Source: Fasciolopsis buskii | Taxonomy: Eukaryota; Platyhelminthes; Trematoda; Plagiorchiida; Fasciolidae | Length of the DNA: 64,000 bases | Direction of reading: 5' to 3' | NCBI GenBank assembly: GCA_008360955.1 | Contig: LUCM01006846.1 | Span: 100,895 to 164,894 of the forward strand | In this document: in pieces, positions 27,471-41,600 of the stretch | How positions within the stretch are numbered: the first letter of the stretch is position 1 | How the letters are laid out: the number at the start of each line of letters is the position of its first letter | Made by a program: the position numbers and the translations under genes | The notes under the pieces: model-generated | Databases searched by the model: none | Told to the model about the DNA's origin: nothing | What the model saw: only the letters and a program-made list of their open reading frames with translations

Positions 27471-29305
27471 GAAGAACCGGATGAGAATGTCAATTTAATG
27501 ATAAAGCTGGAGTCGTAAATCCGAGTATCTTGGATACAACATACATCATTGTTTTAGGGTCCCCAGTTTACATTGTTCTATACGCATATATTTGCGCGCT
27601 GACTGTGGCCAACGCAAAGTGGAATCGGGGAGGAAAAACAGCATCCGTCGGCAGAAGCGGATTCCGACGCCACTTGGAGGAGAACGTGATGGAACAGGAC
27701 TTCTTCCAGTACATACTATCAGTACAGCCGACTACAATTCTCGGTGGATACAAGATAATTAGGTGGAAGGTGCAGTAACGTCAGTCATTAGCAAAACAAA
27801 CAGTTGTGTATGGTGGAAGGTCGCTTTTGTGATTGATATTAGGGTGCAAAACACTAGGTGTAAGATGGAACATGATCTTATTTAATTGTACTGTGGGCTA
27901 CTGCACTACTCGGTCGTCCGGTCCACAGTAGGCCTTTTTATTCGAGAATGAACCTCTAGCTTTTGTGCACCCGAAAATTATCTGTAAGAGAGCAGGTTAA
28001 TCCCACACAAGCCGGCGTCCGGTTCATCGTTTCATGTGTATCTTCTGAAAAACGTCATCTGATCAGTGGAAAAGGAAAATCCCGACGGCTGTATTTCGTT
28101 AGTGAGCCACTGTCGTTGCATCACGGTCATTCCCGGACTCTTATGGAACTGTTTAGCGAGCGCACGCGTCAGGCAAAAACCTGTCACTCCCCGATACTGC
28201 TGCTGCTTGTCCACGGTCATTCGTTCGGTGGGTTTGGGGTCAAAGTATTCACAGGTGACCACTAGGAAGGCGACTGTATCTTTACGTTCAACTGCGGAAC
28301 GCGCCTGATAGCACACCGCTGCGCAGTGAGCCCAGGCTGGGACTCAGACGGGTTGGCTAATTCCTGTTGACCTATCTATGTTGGTCAAATTTCAGACTAT
28401 TATAAATCGTGTCGTGCGAAACTGAGTAAAAATGGTGTTTCTCTATTCTGCTTTTATTCGAAGGTGCATTTGAGATAACCTCCTGTAAAGTTTCAGCCGA
28501 TTGGTTTATTCTTAGCACAACTCTCGGTTCAGATGCAGGAAATGTAAGTCCCATTTTGTAGTATTCAGTTAGATCCTTTTGTTAAATTGTGCCATTTCTC
28601 CAGCTTGTATGTGGACGAAGCTTAGGACTACCATTCAAACAGTATACTTTTAATTTCAATGGATTTTAAAATTTGTGTTGGCTTTTGGTTTTCATGAAGT
28701 TCTGATCGCTGACCCTGGGATTTAGTTCGCAGGCGTTTTGTCAGCCATCAGCGATCAGAACCCCATAGAAATAATTATTGAATCTTCGTCATCATTACCA
28801 AGACGTTAGAACGGCACTGTAGGTTGCAGGACATGACAGGAAAGTGTGTTAAAGTCTAAAATCTTTGACTGCAGCAGGTGAGCTCAAGAGCAGATGACTG
28901 AGCTATACATTTAGGACCGAAAATTTTACCGCGGCTGCTTTTCACGATCCTAATCAAACCTCAGCCCCGTAAGGAAATTTCTCCAATGGTAATTTCATAT
29001 TATCATTTGGAATGTTTATTTATGATATCTGATAAAAACAAGGCCGGAAGGTAATGTGAGAGTGCCTGAGTTGCGAAAATCCAGGATGGATTGAAAATTT
29101 TGGTCAAACTGTTTATAAACGTCGATCCAACTCGAACCATTCCAACGGAGTTCCAAGTTATTTGATTAAGAAAAGGTAGATATGATAAGTATATATTACG
29201 CAGGAAGCAGCAAGTCACATCGGGGAAACAAAATGTTAAAAACCACAAGACTGATTGGGTCAATCATTTACACAAATAATAAAAGAAATGGATTATCACA
29301 TGCAA
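27471..29305. other. Region between LINE fossil and catenin 3' end
   Basis: Somewhat GC-richer at 27.96-28.37 kb, where frames of about 95-100 codons are open on both strands (27963-28265 plus, 28032-28316 minus). Neither is recognised. It could include the missing 5' end of the LINE, but I see no matching motifs. Contains the 14-base inverted repeat at 28.7 kb. Confidence 0.45.
28699..28761. repeat. Perfect 14-base inverted repeat
   Basis: GTTCTGATCGCTGA at 28699-28712 and its exact complement TCAGCGATCAGAAC at 28748-28761, with a 35-base spacer. It lies about 720 bases beyond the catenin stop, so it is probably outside the transcript. Confidence 0.8.
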
Positions 29306-29311
29306 TTTATT
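29306..29311 (-). promoter_or_regulatory. Candidate poly(A) signal of the catenin gene
   Basis: AATAAA on the minus strand about 170 bases beyond the catenin stop at 29483. It is the first canonical hexamer downstream of the terminal exon that I found. No transcript evidence is available, so this is a motif call only. Confidence 0.4.
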
Positions 29312-29482
29312 CAAGCGGCGAGGGCAATTCAGCTGACAATGCCGCTCAAAGCTAATTATCTGGGATGAGTGAACGAATTAGCGACTGATAATAAATACAG
29401 CTGCACACACGCATGCGCAGGGACGCTAGTTCCTTTACCCATTTCGATAGGAGAGGATGATTTTGCAAACCATTCCACCACG

Positions 29483-29614
29483 TCAAACCCAGCTGTCTGG
29501 TACATCCCCACTTGAAGTGACGCGATCCTCCATATTCGTACGATGTCTATCGGTCCACGGCAGATGGTTTGACGTCGAATTAAAAACTGGCGTCGCCGTA
29601 TCGTATTCGGTGGA
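29483..29614 (-). CDS. CTNND: Catenin exon G: terminal exon with PDZ-binding DSWV end
   Basis: Residues 656-698 and the TGA stop. It starts STEYDTATPVFNST after a strong acceptor (CTATCTGTTTGTTTCCAG) and ends SSGDVPDSWV-stop. The final four residues are the class of PDZ ligand found at the end of vertebrate delta-catenin, ARVCF and PKP4. Family members use it to bind scaffolds such as Erbin and other PDZ proteins. Phase 0 on both sides of the junction agrees with exon F ending at 31173. The exon is short and lies antisense to a longer chance reading frame, so it is easily missed. Confidence 0.88.
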   Translation of the reverse strand, partial: STEYDTATPVFNSTSNHLPWTDRHRTNMEDRVTSSGDVPDSWV

Positions 29615-32600
29615 CTGGAAACAAACAGATAGTTGGTCCACATGATATTATATTCTTCGTAATCTAAAACAATACACTAATCCTTACCATTTTCATGGAG
29701 GGTGGAATGAAACTTATTATCTCGGGGTCAGTTAGCAACTCAGCTATACATATCGTCAAAACATATGCCACATATTCAGATTTATGTTGGCGAAATGTTA
29801 CCAGACGTATGGAAGGCAAAATCAGACAATCAAGAGAAGGCTTTTTTCTCACTCCTTATTCAATCCGCTACGTGGTAAACAAACTAAATATCAATGACGA
29901 CGATAGAACTATGCATTACCAAATGGCGATCTGAGCTTCCGAAAATCAGACTACTGGAATATCTCACTCTTTATTATGATTTGCGCGACTCAACATCCGT
30001 CGGATCTTGTGGAAAAACTTCCACGTTATAATTGTAATGCTGAGGACTTCAACTAGTTAAGGACATTTAGAATTAATTTCAAAGGTAGCGCAACTGTCTC
30101 ATTTTCCAACAAACATTCGCGTATGCACATCAGTAACTTCGGTAGAGAATTTGGGCGCAGATCCCATTTCCAATGGAACTGAGGCGCAGTTTACGAAAAG
30201 GTTTTGGCACCGTATTTTATTGCTTACCATATCGCGCTGTCCATCTGTGGTCGGCTTCGATTAAAAATGGGAGGAAACGTGCCGCTATGAAAAGCGATTA
30301 TTTATAAGTTACATCTTGATGTCAACAAACATAAAATAGAACTGACTTAGGAATTCGCTATACGTGAACAACGCTAACCATCATCACAATGAATTTTGCC
30401 GAGCCTCATTCACTTTCTGCGCATGGAACCCATGCTCAAACACGAATTCTTCCGTGAAAGAATTTACCTTCCAGCCCCGTGTTCACACCACATTGAAAAT
30501 CATGAGAAAACTTCACATTAAGCACCCCTTCGCCATCGCCATACTGACCTCAGAATGAATGGCCGTGAGTTAGACCCACTAGCTACACGCTTATTCTAAA
30601 AGCTCCTAGTAGTTTATTCAACATCAGAACTATGCGATGCAGCCTTTTTTGTTCAGGCCGTTAGCCACAAATGGTTAGAAGAACCCCAGTCGAGACACTG
30701 TTGCTGAGCGCTACAGCTTGTATTTTTCAACAGTTGTGACCGAATTCTCTGGTTTTCAATAACGGCTTTGTATTGGAAATGAAACTTATTATATCCATTA
30801 TTGGAACCATCTCTTTTCTGAATCTTCGGATAAAAAAGTTGTTTACTTCTGCCATTAAAACAATGGATTTTAGACGACTGAAGGAAAAACCAAATTCAGT
30901 CTACGATGCCAGTGATAAATAAAACAGGTTTCCAAAACTTAAACAATATTGGGATTGCCCTTCACAGATTGTACAGCCCACGAGTAATGGTGACAGATCA
31001 AGATAAGATTTAATACCGAACTGTGACGAACGACCGAAATTATGGTTCATAGCTTCACTTAAGTTTGGGAATTGACATACCCGGCAAAAATTAGATGCAT
31101 TCAAATCATTTATCCCGGAAGATACGGAACCAAGTTGAACAGAACGTTACTTTTCCTCTCAGTGGAACTCACATTAGACATTGTGTTTAAATCATTTGAC
31201 CTCAGGTCTACCGAGTCTGGATGGAATATATTTCGGGTGGGCATATAAACTGCCTCCGGACGAGAGGCCGTAGTCCACCGTTTATTTAACCAGGAGGAGT
31301 GATTTGTTGAATCGGAACTCGATTGTTCGAATAGGTCCACGGGTAAAGTACTCGAGCGGGAACCTGGTGGGCCGCGGTAGGATTGAGTGGAATCCGTAGG
31401 TAGCGCTCGAGAATTATTTCCCCTTTGTGTTCGCAAATCGCGCACATTTAGTGGTATATTATACCGGGTCCGCGTAGGCCAGCCCGATATAGAATCTGCC
31501 GCTCCGATTATCGATAAGGAATCGGATCTTCTAGCAGGCATTCGCCACGGACCGCTCATACTAGATTTGGGTATTTCAACCGAAGTTACTGTTTTTGATT
31601 TTCGACGAACAAGGCTGCCCAGGCGACTGCCACGTTTCACAATACCGAAGTCTAACTCAGTCCATCCGGCCTGCACCATAGAGACGGGATAAGATGGGGA
31701 TGCGAAAAAACAGCTTTAGTTATTCGCCTCCTGACAATAATAACAAATATTTTGGACTGACAACCTGGGAGTTATTAAAGAGTTATCGTAAAAAAGGCGG
31801 CTAAGGAAAAAAATCAAAACATCTGTGACAAACTTCTGGCGCTAACACAAACCCTACATCGACACTGTCATTATCTCTAGATAGAGAATCCAAATTTCAA
31901 GATGACTCTGGCATTAAACCTCACATGGTAACTTTCAGACGTTAAATCCTCACGAGTTACGCGTCGTAAATATAGATACAGTCATATAAGAATTTACGTT
32001 GGAGGAATGCGCATTTGCTGAAGCGTCAACTAAATTCTATCCTTTGACCTTACTATAAATTTAACTGATTTTATTCAAAGTACTATTTAAAAATTGTTAA
32101 AACCTTAATTTCACTTGAAGTAAACTCTACACTAACGAGTAAGAAGAGACTAAGCCTTTACCCCACATTTCCAAAAGGCGAATCCCAGTAAGGCAGGAAA
32201 GGGCATGAAATTCACCAACAGTGTCCACATGACACAAAACGACATCAGATTTTTTGAATAAATATACCATAAAAGTGGAAAATAGACAAGATTTGGTACA
32301 TGATCCAGCTAGGGTAAGTTTCTCACATTCACGACTGCCATCTCACGGTTGGTTGGTTTTATATGAAAAACAGTTAACTATCATCAAGACAGATGACAAC
32401 GACTGTCATGTCCTAGTTAGACACGAACGCATGTTGCAAGATAATACAATATATATATACATACTATATATAATAACTTGGCCAGTGATGATCAAAAACG
32501 TAACATCTTGGCGGCCTCAGTTTACATCCGAGACCATTGAAAACGTTCCTATCCATCCATAGTACCATAGTGCCTGCTTCATGGTCTCAAGTGCAAGATG

Positions 32601-35600
32601 TATCTTTAGATTTTTGTCTTTTACCATTTTATCTACTGGCTATCTCGACTCATCTTCCGATCACTACCCGCCTCACAAAATGCTGGACAACAATGCGGAA
32701 GTTCTGTGGGCACAGGTAGCAAATTATCCGATCACCTTGGACGTTTCGTTGGCGGATTTTGACAACTATGAAAATCCTTCGACCTTGGCGGGATCCGAAC
32801 CCACGCATGTAAGCAGGTCACGCATGTGTACCTCGTGTGCTCTACCAGCTGGCCTACGGAGCGACGCCGATGTTCGGGCATTTCACCTAAGAATCAAGGA
32901 TTACCCACCAGAAGTGTGCAAACCCCTGGCACCCAACACAGTGAACTTTTGGCAATGTGACTGGCGGAGCATGAATGTTCTATGAACCAAACAGCATCCA
33001 CTAATCAGAATTCAAGGGCATGACTGTGAAATTCCCCAACACCCTTCGGTGTGGCCTCGTAGCTCTGCTGGTAGAGTACACGCGGCAAAAATGCATGGGT
33101 TTGAAGCCCGTCGGCGTCGAATACATTTGACAGTTGGATAAAACATTTTGATCTATCTGGATTTAGCGTTTCCTCCAAAGATTAGGCTCCACCATATTCC
33201 ATCATTAATACGAAAACAGACAGCATTTGTGCACACTCCGGCTGCAGATGCCGTGTTTCTGAGCCATATCAACGTTACTGCTGCCGTGTATGCTAAACTG
33301 TTGATTGATGGCCAAATGACATGCCAACGCCGCAAGCACCGATGCTATTAAATGCCAACAGCCTGGCACAGTATATAGACTGCATCTCGCGGATAAGCCC
33401 CCGTCGTTTGCCTAACCACAGTTTTTGCGCGCTTAATGACCAGGATTGGAAACGGCAGAATGATGAACAACCTTTGCCTTGGAAAAGTTTAAAAAGCTGA
33501 CTTCTAATTCAACTGCAGCGGGGCCCTATTTTCTGCTGGGTTGGTGCAAGAATGATACCGGAATCAGCCGCATGACAGAAATGCTGTTCGGAATGCTGTG
33601 AGGTCCCTCCGTCCTTCCTACCCCAACCGTAAAATACTTCGAAAATCACGAAACAAGCGTAGTAAAATCTGAAAAACCCTATTTTTTTCGAAAACTTGAT
33701 TATTTCATGGTCTTTGTGTCTGTAACTCAGCAAATTTGTGCTATATATATATATACAGACATGTGTATATATGACTAAAGACCAAGTAACCCATTTAGGT
33801 GGACGATGGCAACCAGGCACTGGCCACAATATCATATCACTGACGATGTCACCTCAGCTGGTAATGAAACGTTTGTAACCGAATTGCTCAGCTCAGCAAA
33901 CATATATATATATATATGCACTGCCTATTTCATGAAGTATTCCACAGCCCTAATATAATAGATAAAAACGAAGAGCAAGGAATTTTTCCGAAATCATTAT
34001 AACATAAGTGAAATATGGCAGTTAGCAAAAGTGTCAAATAAGTAAACACAGCATAGTTATCTATCCTTAAATCTCGTATAATTGCGGTTGAATCAAGTTG
34101 AAACAGCAAATTTTCTTCCTTTGCGAAATGATTTACACCATGCAGAATTGACGCGCAACATGAACACAATCAAAGGAGTGCAGTTTATCTGTCAGGGAAC
34201 TATTTACAGCATCTCTATCTACCTTGATTCAAATGTTCGCAAAGGCTGCACTTTGGAGATTTTGAAGTAACCCATATATGATGTAACCTCTGGCATGCGA
34301 ATAAACAATAATAACACATGGGTCTCTTGGATTCCAAGCACTATATCTAATTTGCCCAAAAAGATCAAACTTGCCGCTTAGAGTATTTAAGTCTTTAATT
34401 GTGGGAAATGGACCTACCAAACTATAGTTTGGTTCAGTAGATGCTAAGCTCATGAAACTATCTATCCAGAAAACGTATGACAAGCGTACTAACCCGTGAA
34501 TTTCAAAAAGTATTGTTTGGTTACTGATTCAGTCAATTTGTCAAAATTAACGACCAACCATTGAGAATTTCTTCAAAGACTTGATAACATCAGTTTCCAA
34601 AACGGAAAGGTCCCTTTTTTCTCTACCACCAGTTCAAGTATTACCATGAATGGCAAAGCATTTGGAAGGTTATGGATAAACACTGAAGAATCATTTTAGT
34701 CAGGAAACATGGACCGACATTCGATGGTATTCCGTTTAGTATCCGATCGCTGGTTGTGTGGAGGTACATAATTAGTATACTGATTACTTTTTTGAAACTG
34801 CATCACTCGGTTTTGATACAAATGCAGACTGAATAAAAGCGCTGTCTAGGGCAATACGAATATTGTACCGACCCATATACAAAAGTCGTTGATTTCGGCT
34901 TAACTGGAACCAACGTCTGTGCATCTTATGTCTCGGCTTGACCAAGAGGCTAGACAAAAAGTCCCATCCAATCCTATTCAGTATACTGGAGGCTCTTCAA
35001 CTAGAACGATTTAACCGGATATTTGGTACTTACTCATACGCACCTCAAAGGAACAGTCAAGTAAAGAACTAGGCACCAATGAGCTCCCAATGGCTACCAA
35101 GGTGACCAGCAGTAATCGAATATCGAACCCTGGGTCTTTGCGGTTTTGAGTACTTGTTGGCCTTGATCATCGCTGATCTTTCCTGACTATTCATGTTCTC
35201 CAACTGATAACAATAATTATAGTTGAAGAACCATACTTGCAATCTGGCAAGATATTTGCGGATACATTGTTTTAACAGGAGTAAATTTGGTTGAAATCGA
35301 GTCTCCATAACAATCCTTAGGCATTTTAAAAAGCATGATGCAATCCACCTCTAGCTTTCGTGTGAGTGCACGGAGGAAGAAGACAGCATTGTATTTCTAA
35401 CAGATTTCTGAATAATGTTTTAGTTTCATTTTATCTTATAGACGAGAAATACCTAATACACCATAAAGACACGAGCGGCAGCCAGTAAAGATTGCCGAAA
35501 AAGTAAGTGAGCTTTAAAAGTTGATTTACTGACACCGCGCCTCCATTAGTTTGCATAACACCTCAGCTTCAACGGTGCTGCTGATCAATCAGATTTGAGC

Positions 35601-38600
35601 ACTTCTTTTGGGTTGATTTAGGGTCAACTTCTCTTTAATAATTTTGTCTCCCAACAAAAACAAAATCTCATTTTAAGGTCCTTCGAGTTGACGCACGGCG
35701 AGCTCATTATGCTTTTTTTCTATGAATAAATTAAATGGAGGTAGGCAGTGCATTTTCATGAATAAAATTCTCTGCTTGGTTTAGTAATTAAAATAACTTA
35801 TTGTGTTTGGCATAGGCCACGGACCATGAAGTAATAAATGTTGGAAAATAGGGTGAAAGTTGGTCCAAACTTAGTCGGGCAGGACATAAGCAAAAATACA
35901 TTATGCTCCTCAGTTCCGATGACCGTACACAAACAGGAACAACCACGCTGTACTCCTGAAAATTTGCCATGCAGGATCACATAAATACGCATAGAGAGAT
36001 AGCATATTGCTTAACCCCAAAGTTGTGTGGTTTTCCTCCGGGGCTGTACATGGTGACTTTGGTAATGTCCGTTTCCCCGTCAGGTTCAACACTACTTATC
36101 GCATATCGTTCATGATAACCCAAAGTGATGCTATCAGTACTATCCAGTGTGAGAATGAGCACTTTTGGGAAATGGACCAGTTCTATAGACCACCTACCGA
36201 CTGTAACCCGTTGTTAAATGGCTGTTTTAAGGTTAACCGTGAATGCTTGAGACAGAAGAAGAAATACTAACCATTTGCTGAGTTCATCTTGTTTCAATTG
36301 AGGCGCATCACTAGTCTTTCGACTGCACAACGAAAAAACAGACAACAACGTGCCAATTCACAACTGAGACAAAACGAAATTAGATCCTTAAAAATGTTCA
36401 TTCATTGTTTTGCCCATCATTCGGTCACCCCAGTAGTTTGTGGTGAGCTAAACCATAGGCTCTACGGTAAGTGAGTGCACAAAACAGACGCAAAGATACA
36501 CATTTTGTCCAATGGATTGTTATACCCGTGTAACCTGCTAATCGGGTCTCATGTAAAATCCAACAAACCTAACATATGACTACTGTTGATAGACCGAGGG
36601 CTGACGACCCGATCTCGGCAATTAAATCCGCAAGTTTATTGACCACGAGCTTGTGAAAAAGAAAAACCAAGATGTACCTATAACAAAAGTACTCCTTTTT
36701 TCATTTTCAGTATTAAAAGTGGCTGTAACGGCTCATGCAACCCGAATTCCTGATTAACCTATCAATCCATATTTATTTCCTTGCATGATTCCGAATATAA
36801 TTAGATTTTTCATCTGACGGGCGACTTTGACCAAACACAGTTTGTCTGAAACTTGGCCTTCTTATATGTCAACATACCTTTGTAGATACAGTCTATGTCT
36901 GTGTTGCTCTTTCATTGAAAGCGTACAGCGGCGCTATTTTTCGTTCATATGATGAACTTCCCACTTGGCATATGTCCTCCGCAAATGCATTTACATTAAA
37001 CGTGTCTCAAACAATCTGTTTTGAGGGAACAGTAATGTGTTTTGAACGTCGAACAAACAGTAAAAAGACAATAGTTCTAATATGGGTATTTATAGTGCCC
37101 CTTTTTATAGCAAGCAGTAAAACAAAAATACGATGCATGTTCGTGCTCAGAACGATTAAAGTTAGCTAAAACTTATCATACATGGCCAAAGGAAAACTTT
37201 AGCAAAGTTTCTAAAAGGAACGAATTGACAAGGGAATGAATGCACTCTCTGAGCTCACCCACAGAAAAAGCTAACCGCTGTTATTATTATTCTTATTATC
37301 GTTGCATTTAATCACTTTTTGCTAACTTTTTAAAGAACGTACAATATTTTTGGAACCAATGGGGAGTGGTGGGCGAACTTTGGAAACTGCCGAAAAGGGG
37401 AAAGGTGACTGGCGATTAGACAAAACGGAAGACGTGGTTTTCTCGAATTAAAATTTATGATTATTTCTTTCTGATAATCAGCAGGCCGTAGGTAACAGAT
37501 CACATGTAAACCCACCGTCGTGATTTATTTAAGCCTTTCGGATGGATTGAATCAGAGATACGCGGTGCAAGGTAAACGTGTATGGCGCATCTTGTTACAG
37601 TCAGCAATGTCCCGAAGATAATTATGTGCACTATCTTTAAAACCGTTTCCAAAAATGAAATAGATATGAACTGTGGGAATCCAGATAAAAGAGTGGATGC
37701 CATGATCCTGGATGGCAGTTTTGCAAACATTTCGATTTTTAGTACCCTACAAGGTTCTTATTACATGTTGCTTTTTCAGTCTCTGAAATTCTTTGTCACG
37801 AACGCCTCAGACTTATCAACATCAGTTTTCACCGTGTCACCAAACAACAAACTCGTGACCTATTTGATCAGTCGTTTGTGAAGGCAGACAGAAATCTGTT
37901 CACAATAATTTGCTGATATAACTAAGCGAATCCCGGAAATGGCATACTCTCAAATGATGCACTGTTTGGCGGAATTTGTGGGTGTATGGTTAGATTTGTG
38001 ACCTGATTCAAAACTGATGCTATGGTTGATGAGTAAACAGTGAAGTCTCGTGATATGACGGATTAGAAACAACCTAAAGTAATGCTAAAACTTCTGACTT
38101 GAATGGAAGAGCACCGTGAACGCACCTCCACTCCGGCAGGGGTGAAAAAACCTTGCAGATATGGATGATTATCACTGGCACCAAGGGTGGATTTTCTGAC
38201 GTTACCAGAAACTCGGCGTCTGGCGCTATGGGTTTCCCTCTTGTCTAGACGTTTTAATGGAGACAAAACCGGAGAGCTGAAACAAACGAAGTTGTACGTG
38301 CACAGTATTCTATTTGGTGAAACCCGGGGTGAATGGAGGAACTACGACCATCGTATGTTCTTAGCGTGTTGACCAAAAATGCTTGGTGAGCATGAAGGAT
38401 GTCTTTTGACCATTTCACAAGATTCAAAATAGTCCACATTGGTCAAATATCGTGTTTCACCCACACCGGACAGAGGAGGCGTTCGCCCTTACCGAACCAA
38501 AATTTTCCCCGGCCTACCCACTACTGATAAGACAAGCCACATTGATTCCGATTGATCTCACCTACTCTGTGTGGCCAAAAACAGATCACGGATGCGAATT

Positions 38601-41600
38601 TTTTATTAAGAAAACCACAAACGACTACTTTTTCGTGTTCTGTTTTGCGCTTGTCCTCTACAAGTTAACATGTCACTATAAAAGAACAGTAGAAACTCCT
38701 GCTTAGTAGATTATGTTGCTTATGTGTTCCATGGAGTTGAGGAAAACATGCGGATCGAAAATTCTGAACAGAAACTATGAATGGACCACCGGCTATGTGG
38801 ATAGAAAAAATAGGGTTTACTCACAAGTTTGTAGATTGGTCGAAGTTCCGTGAAATCCCATAAAATGTGCAATAACTGTTCACTTAATTGATGCGTGCGA
38901 GCTCTTGCATCAGAAACCGACTGTTTCGAATCCTCGACGTCATCCTCTGCCGCGGTCAAAATTGACTGTCGTTCCGTGGCCTGATAAATATCGCGACATT
39001 TTTCAATTCCTCCCAAAGTGGTAAATCGTCTAATCCAAAAAGGAAAACCAATAAGAACGCTACTCTGACAATGATGTCAAAACGAGCAACTACGAGTATC
39101 CTGTCACTCGTTTAAACTTTGTTGCAATGTTTAAATTTTCTAATCATTTTCTCCATCATTTTACATTGTTTTTATCAGTGATACGGTAAGATATTTTACT
39201 TTCTGAAAGGTAGTCAAAGATACACTTAGGTTATCAACTTGAATAGTGGGCTGTGGCGTCGGAGCTGCAATCAGTATGTTCAAAATCGAAAATCAGGCCA
39301 GGTACTAATGGATCACCATCAGCCTACAAATTACATTTGCATTTTGATCTCTTGACGACACAATCACCTAGAAATATTCAGCACATAAATCAAAATCAGG
39401 TACAAGGTTATGGAATAGAGATCAGCATGGTTGAAATATACTCAGTAAAACCAAAGGCTAGAGTTACGGACGTCTGTGACATCGGAACGCGCAAAAGAAC
39501 GATATATAAGTGATTTCAATATTGCGTGTATTCCAAAAACTATCCTAGACCGACGGTTAAAAACCACTGAGCCAAAAGACTATGGGTTCTAAAACTCAAT
39601 TTATGCTTTCAAAGATCCGCTGGATTTTTGAAATTTTTCTTGCAAGACTTCACTTTTAGCTTCGTTATCGATCCCCGTAGCTGGTCGTCCTACGGTGGTC
39701 ACTACTATACTTCTTCTATTTTCTCTTTGCTGACCAACCCGCCAACCAACCTAAAAATAATGGTCGACTAATTGTCATTTTAACCGGTTCTTCTTACCAA
39801 CATGTAATGTTATAAAGATATGATTATGTTAGCTTGAAAAGGAATTGTTAAAGAAATACGTCCGCAAACCGATTATCCCTTAGTCCGCACTGCTCTAATC
39901 AATTAAGCTTTATTATGAATCAACGGATGAAAGTTGGTAAACGGTCCACATGTTAACGAACTATATTGAGCACTGACGATAACGGACATCTGGACCTAGT
40001 ATGACTAATAGTCTAATCTCCGCGTGCCGCGAGACTCTTTGCTTCACGCATTCTTCTATACCTCACAACATTCCGCGATTTTCTCCAATATCTTTCTTTT
40101 TAGTGCTATTCAAACCCAGAGAGAACAATTATTCCAGGCAAGACAATTGTCAAAAGCTCAGTTGTTTCTTAAAGGATACCGCTTTTAAAAACATGCACAT
40201 TATCTCTTAAAAACATCAGCTCTAATTCAGTCGGCCAATTTAATGTTGATGTGCAGTGTATTAGCTTGGTTGTGTTTAAATTATCAAAGGCCTTCAAAAG
40301 TTATCTATTATTGTTGCTTACGATCAGGGTCATTGAGCCTAAGCAGTATTACATTTATTCTTCGTTGGAACATTTCGCAGGCGATTCCAGTTTGTCATGC
40401 TTTTATCGAGAAAAAGATAATTACATTAGAAGATTTGACTGGGTATACCTAACAGACAGTGTTTGAACAACTGAATAATGATTAATTACTTGTCCCTTCC
40501 GGGACATAAATCCCGTTATTTCACGGAAGCCCGTTTGTTTTGTTTAACAAACGTATTGTTCTATTTGGTCAATGAGTGGAGGATATCGAACAGATCATAT
40601 ATCCCAGATTTTTCTACGTCTTCTCATTTTATCCATGTAGATCTGGGACACAGTAAGGTGTTGATGATAATTGCTCTGACATGGCAAAAGCTTTTAAGCG
40701 AAGTTGAGCTTTATAAGGATTTCCCAAATTGTTTTTCCACTTGTACTGTTACTGAGAGATATACTGATTCCAATTAATTTGGACAAAAATTGAAAGTCGT
40801 TGTATTGAGTGGGAACATATATGACTCAACTTATGGCTCGAAGTCAAAACACGGAACTTCTGCTGATAAACAGGTCACATATTATGCAAAACCCCTTCAA
40901 AAGGAATTCAATCCGATTGAAATGAATCAAATGAACTATTGTGCACATCTCAGCGAGGCAAGAGAAATTTAAGCTTAAATGATATTGAATATCCATTCCG
41001 TCTACATTAGATCAGCTGGTAACAAATACTAAATATTACCGCGGTAAAGTTAAAAATGTTTACAATATATACAGCCCCGTTGGTTGGATGTGAAAATACA
41101 ATCATGGTGAGTAGATTTGGGGCGACTCTAGCAACTAATTCAGTACGTTGCTGCGCTCATAGAAAAATCTTTTCACTTAAACTAGGTTTACGAGATCAAA
41201 TGTACCAGTACTTTAAGGTATATCGAAAGCTTGGAACACATCTTTCCTAAGGGAGCGTATCAAAGCTTCAGATCTCGTAAGCTACTCAAGTAGATGAACC
41301 AAAAGGGGATTAATAGTCAACATTATTGTTTTCTTAGATAAACTAAGGTTCACAGAACTAAAACCAAAATGAGTCATTTTTAAACCAAACAATTAAGCTG
41401 TATATAATTTTTTGAAAACCATAAACTGTTTTCCCTTTACAATTGTTTACCGTCCTTTCACTGAGGAAGTATTTGGCAGTGCCAATTCATCAGGTCATTC
41501 AAGTGTATTATACCAGACAAGAAGACCTACTAGCAGAACCTACTGTTCGGTCAATTCTCGTTTCTAAATGTTTTCGGCAAGCTCCTTTTGGCTCACATCA

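Larger units (their letters stand above)
31671..38824 (-). other. Catenin intron E-F, 7.2 kb
   Basis: Contains two tRNA-like SINE pieces in opposite orientation (32.77-33.12 kb) and three short AT runs near 32.45, 33.75 and 33.91 kb. The rest is unique AT-rich DNA. A frame near 35.98-36.16 kb (minus) reads smoothly but lacks good splice sites and is not needed by the exon chain. Confidence 0.75.

Noticed and set aside
31110..31679. Exon F as the terminal exon, ending ...NLVPYLPG-stop
   Set aside because: A GTGAGT donor at 31172 joins in phase to an exon ending PDSWV-stop, the expected family terminus. The read-through is kept only as a possible isoform.
35977..36162. Minus-strand frame with smooth composition in the catenin E-F intron
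   Set aside because: Exons E and F join in phase and match the vertebrate LR...GW order directly; the frame's donor (GTTAAG) is weak.
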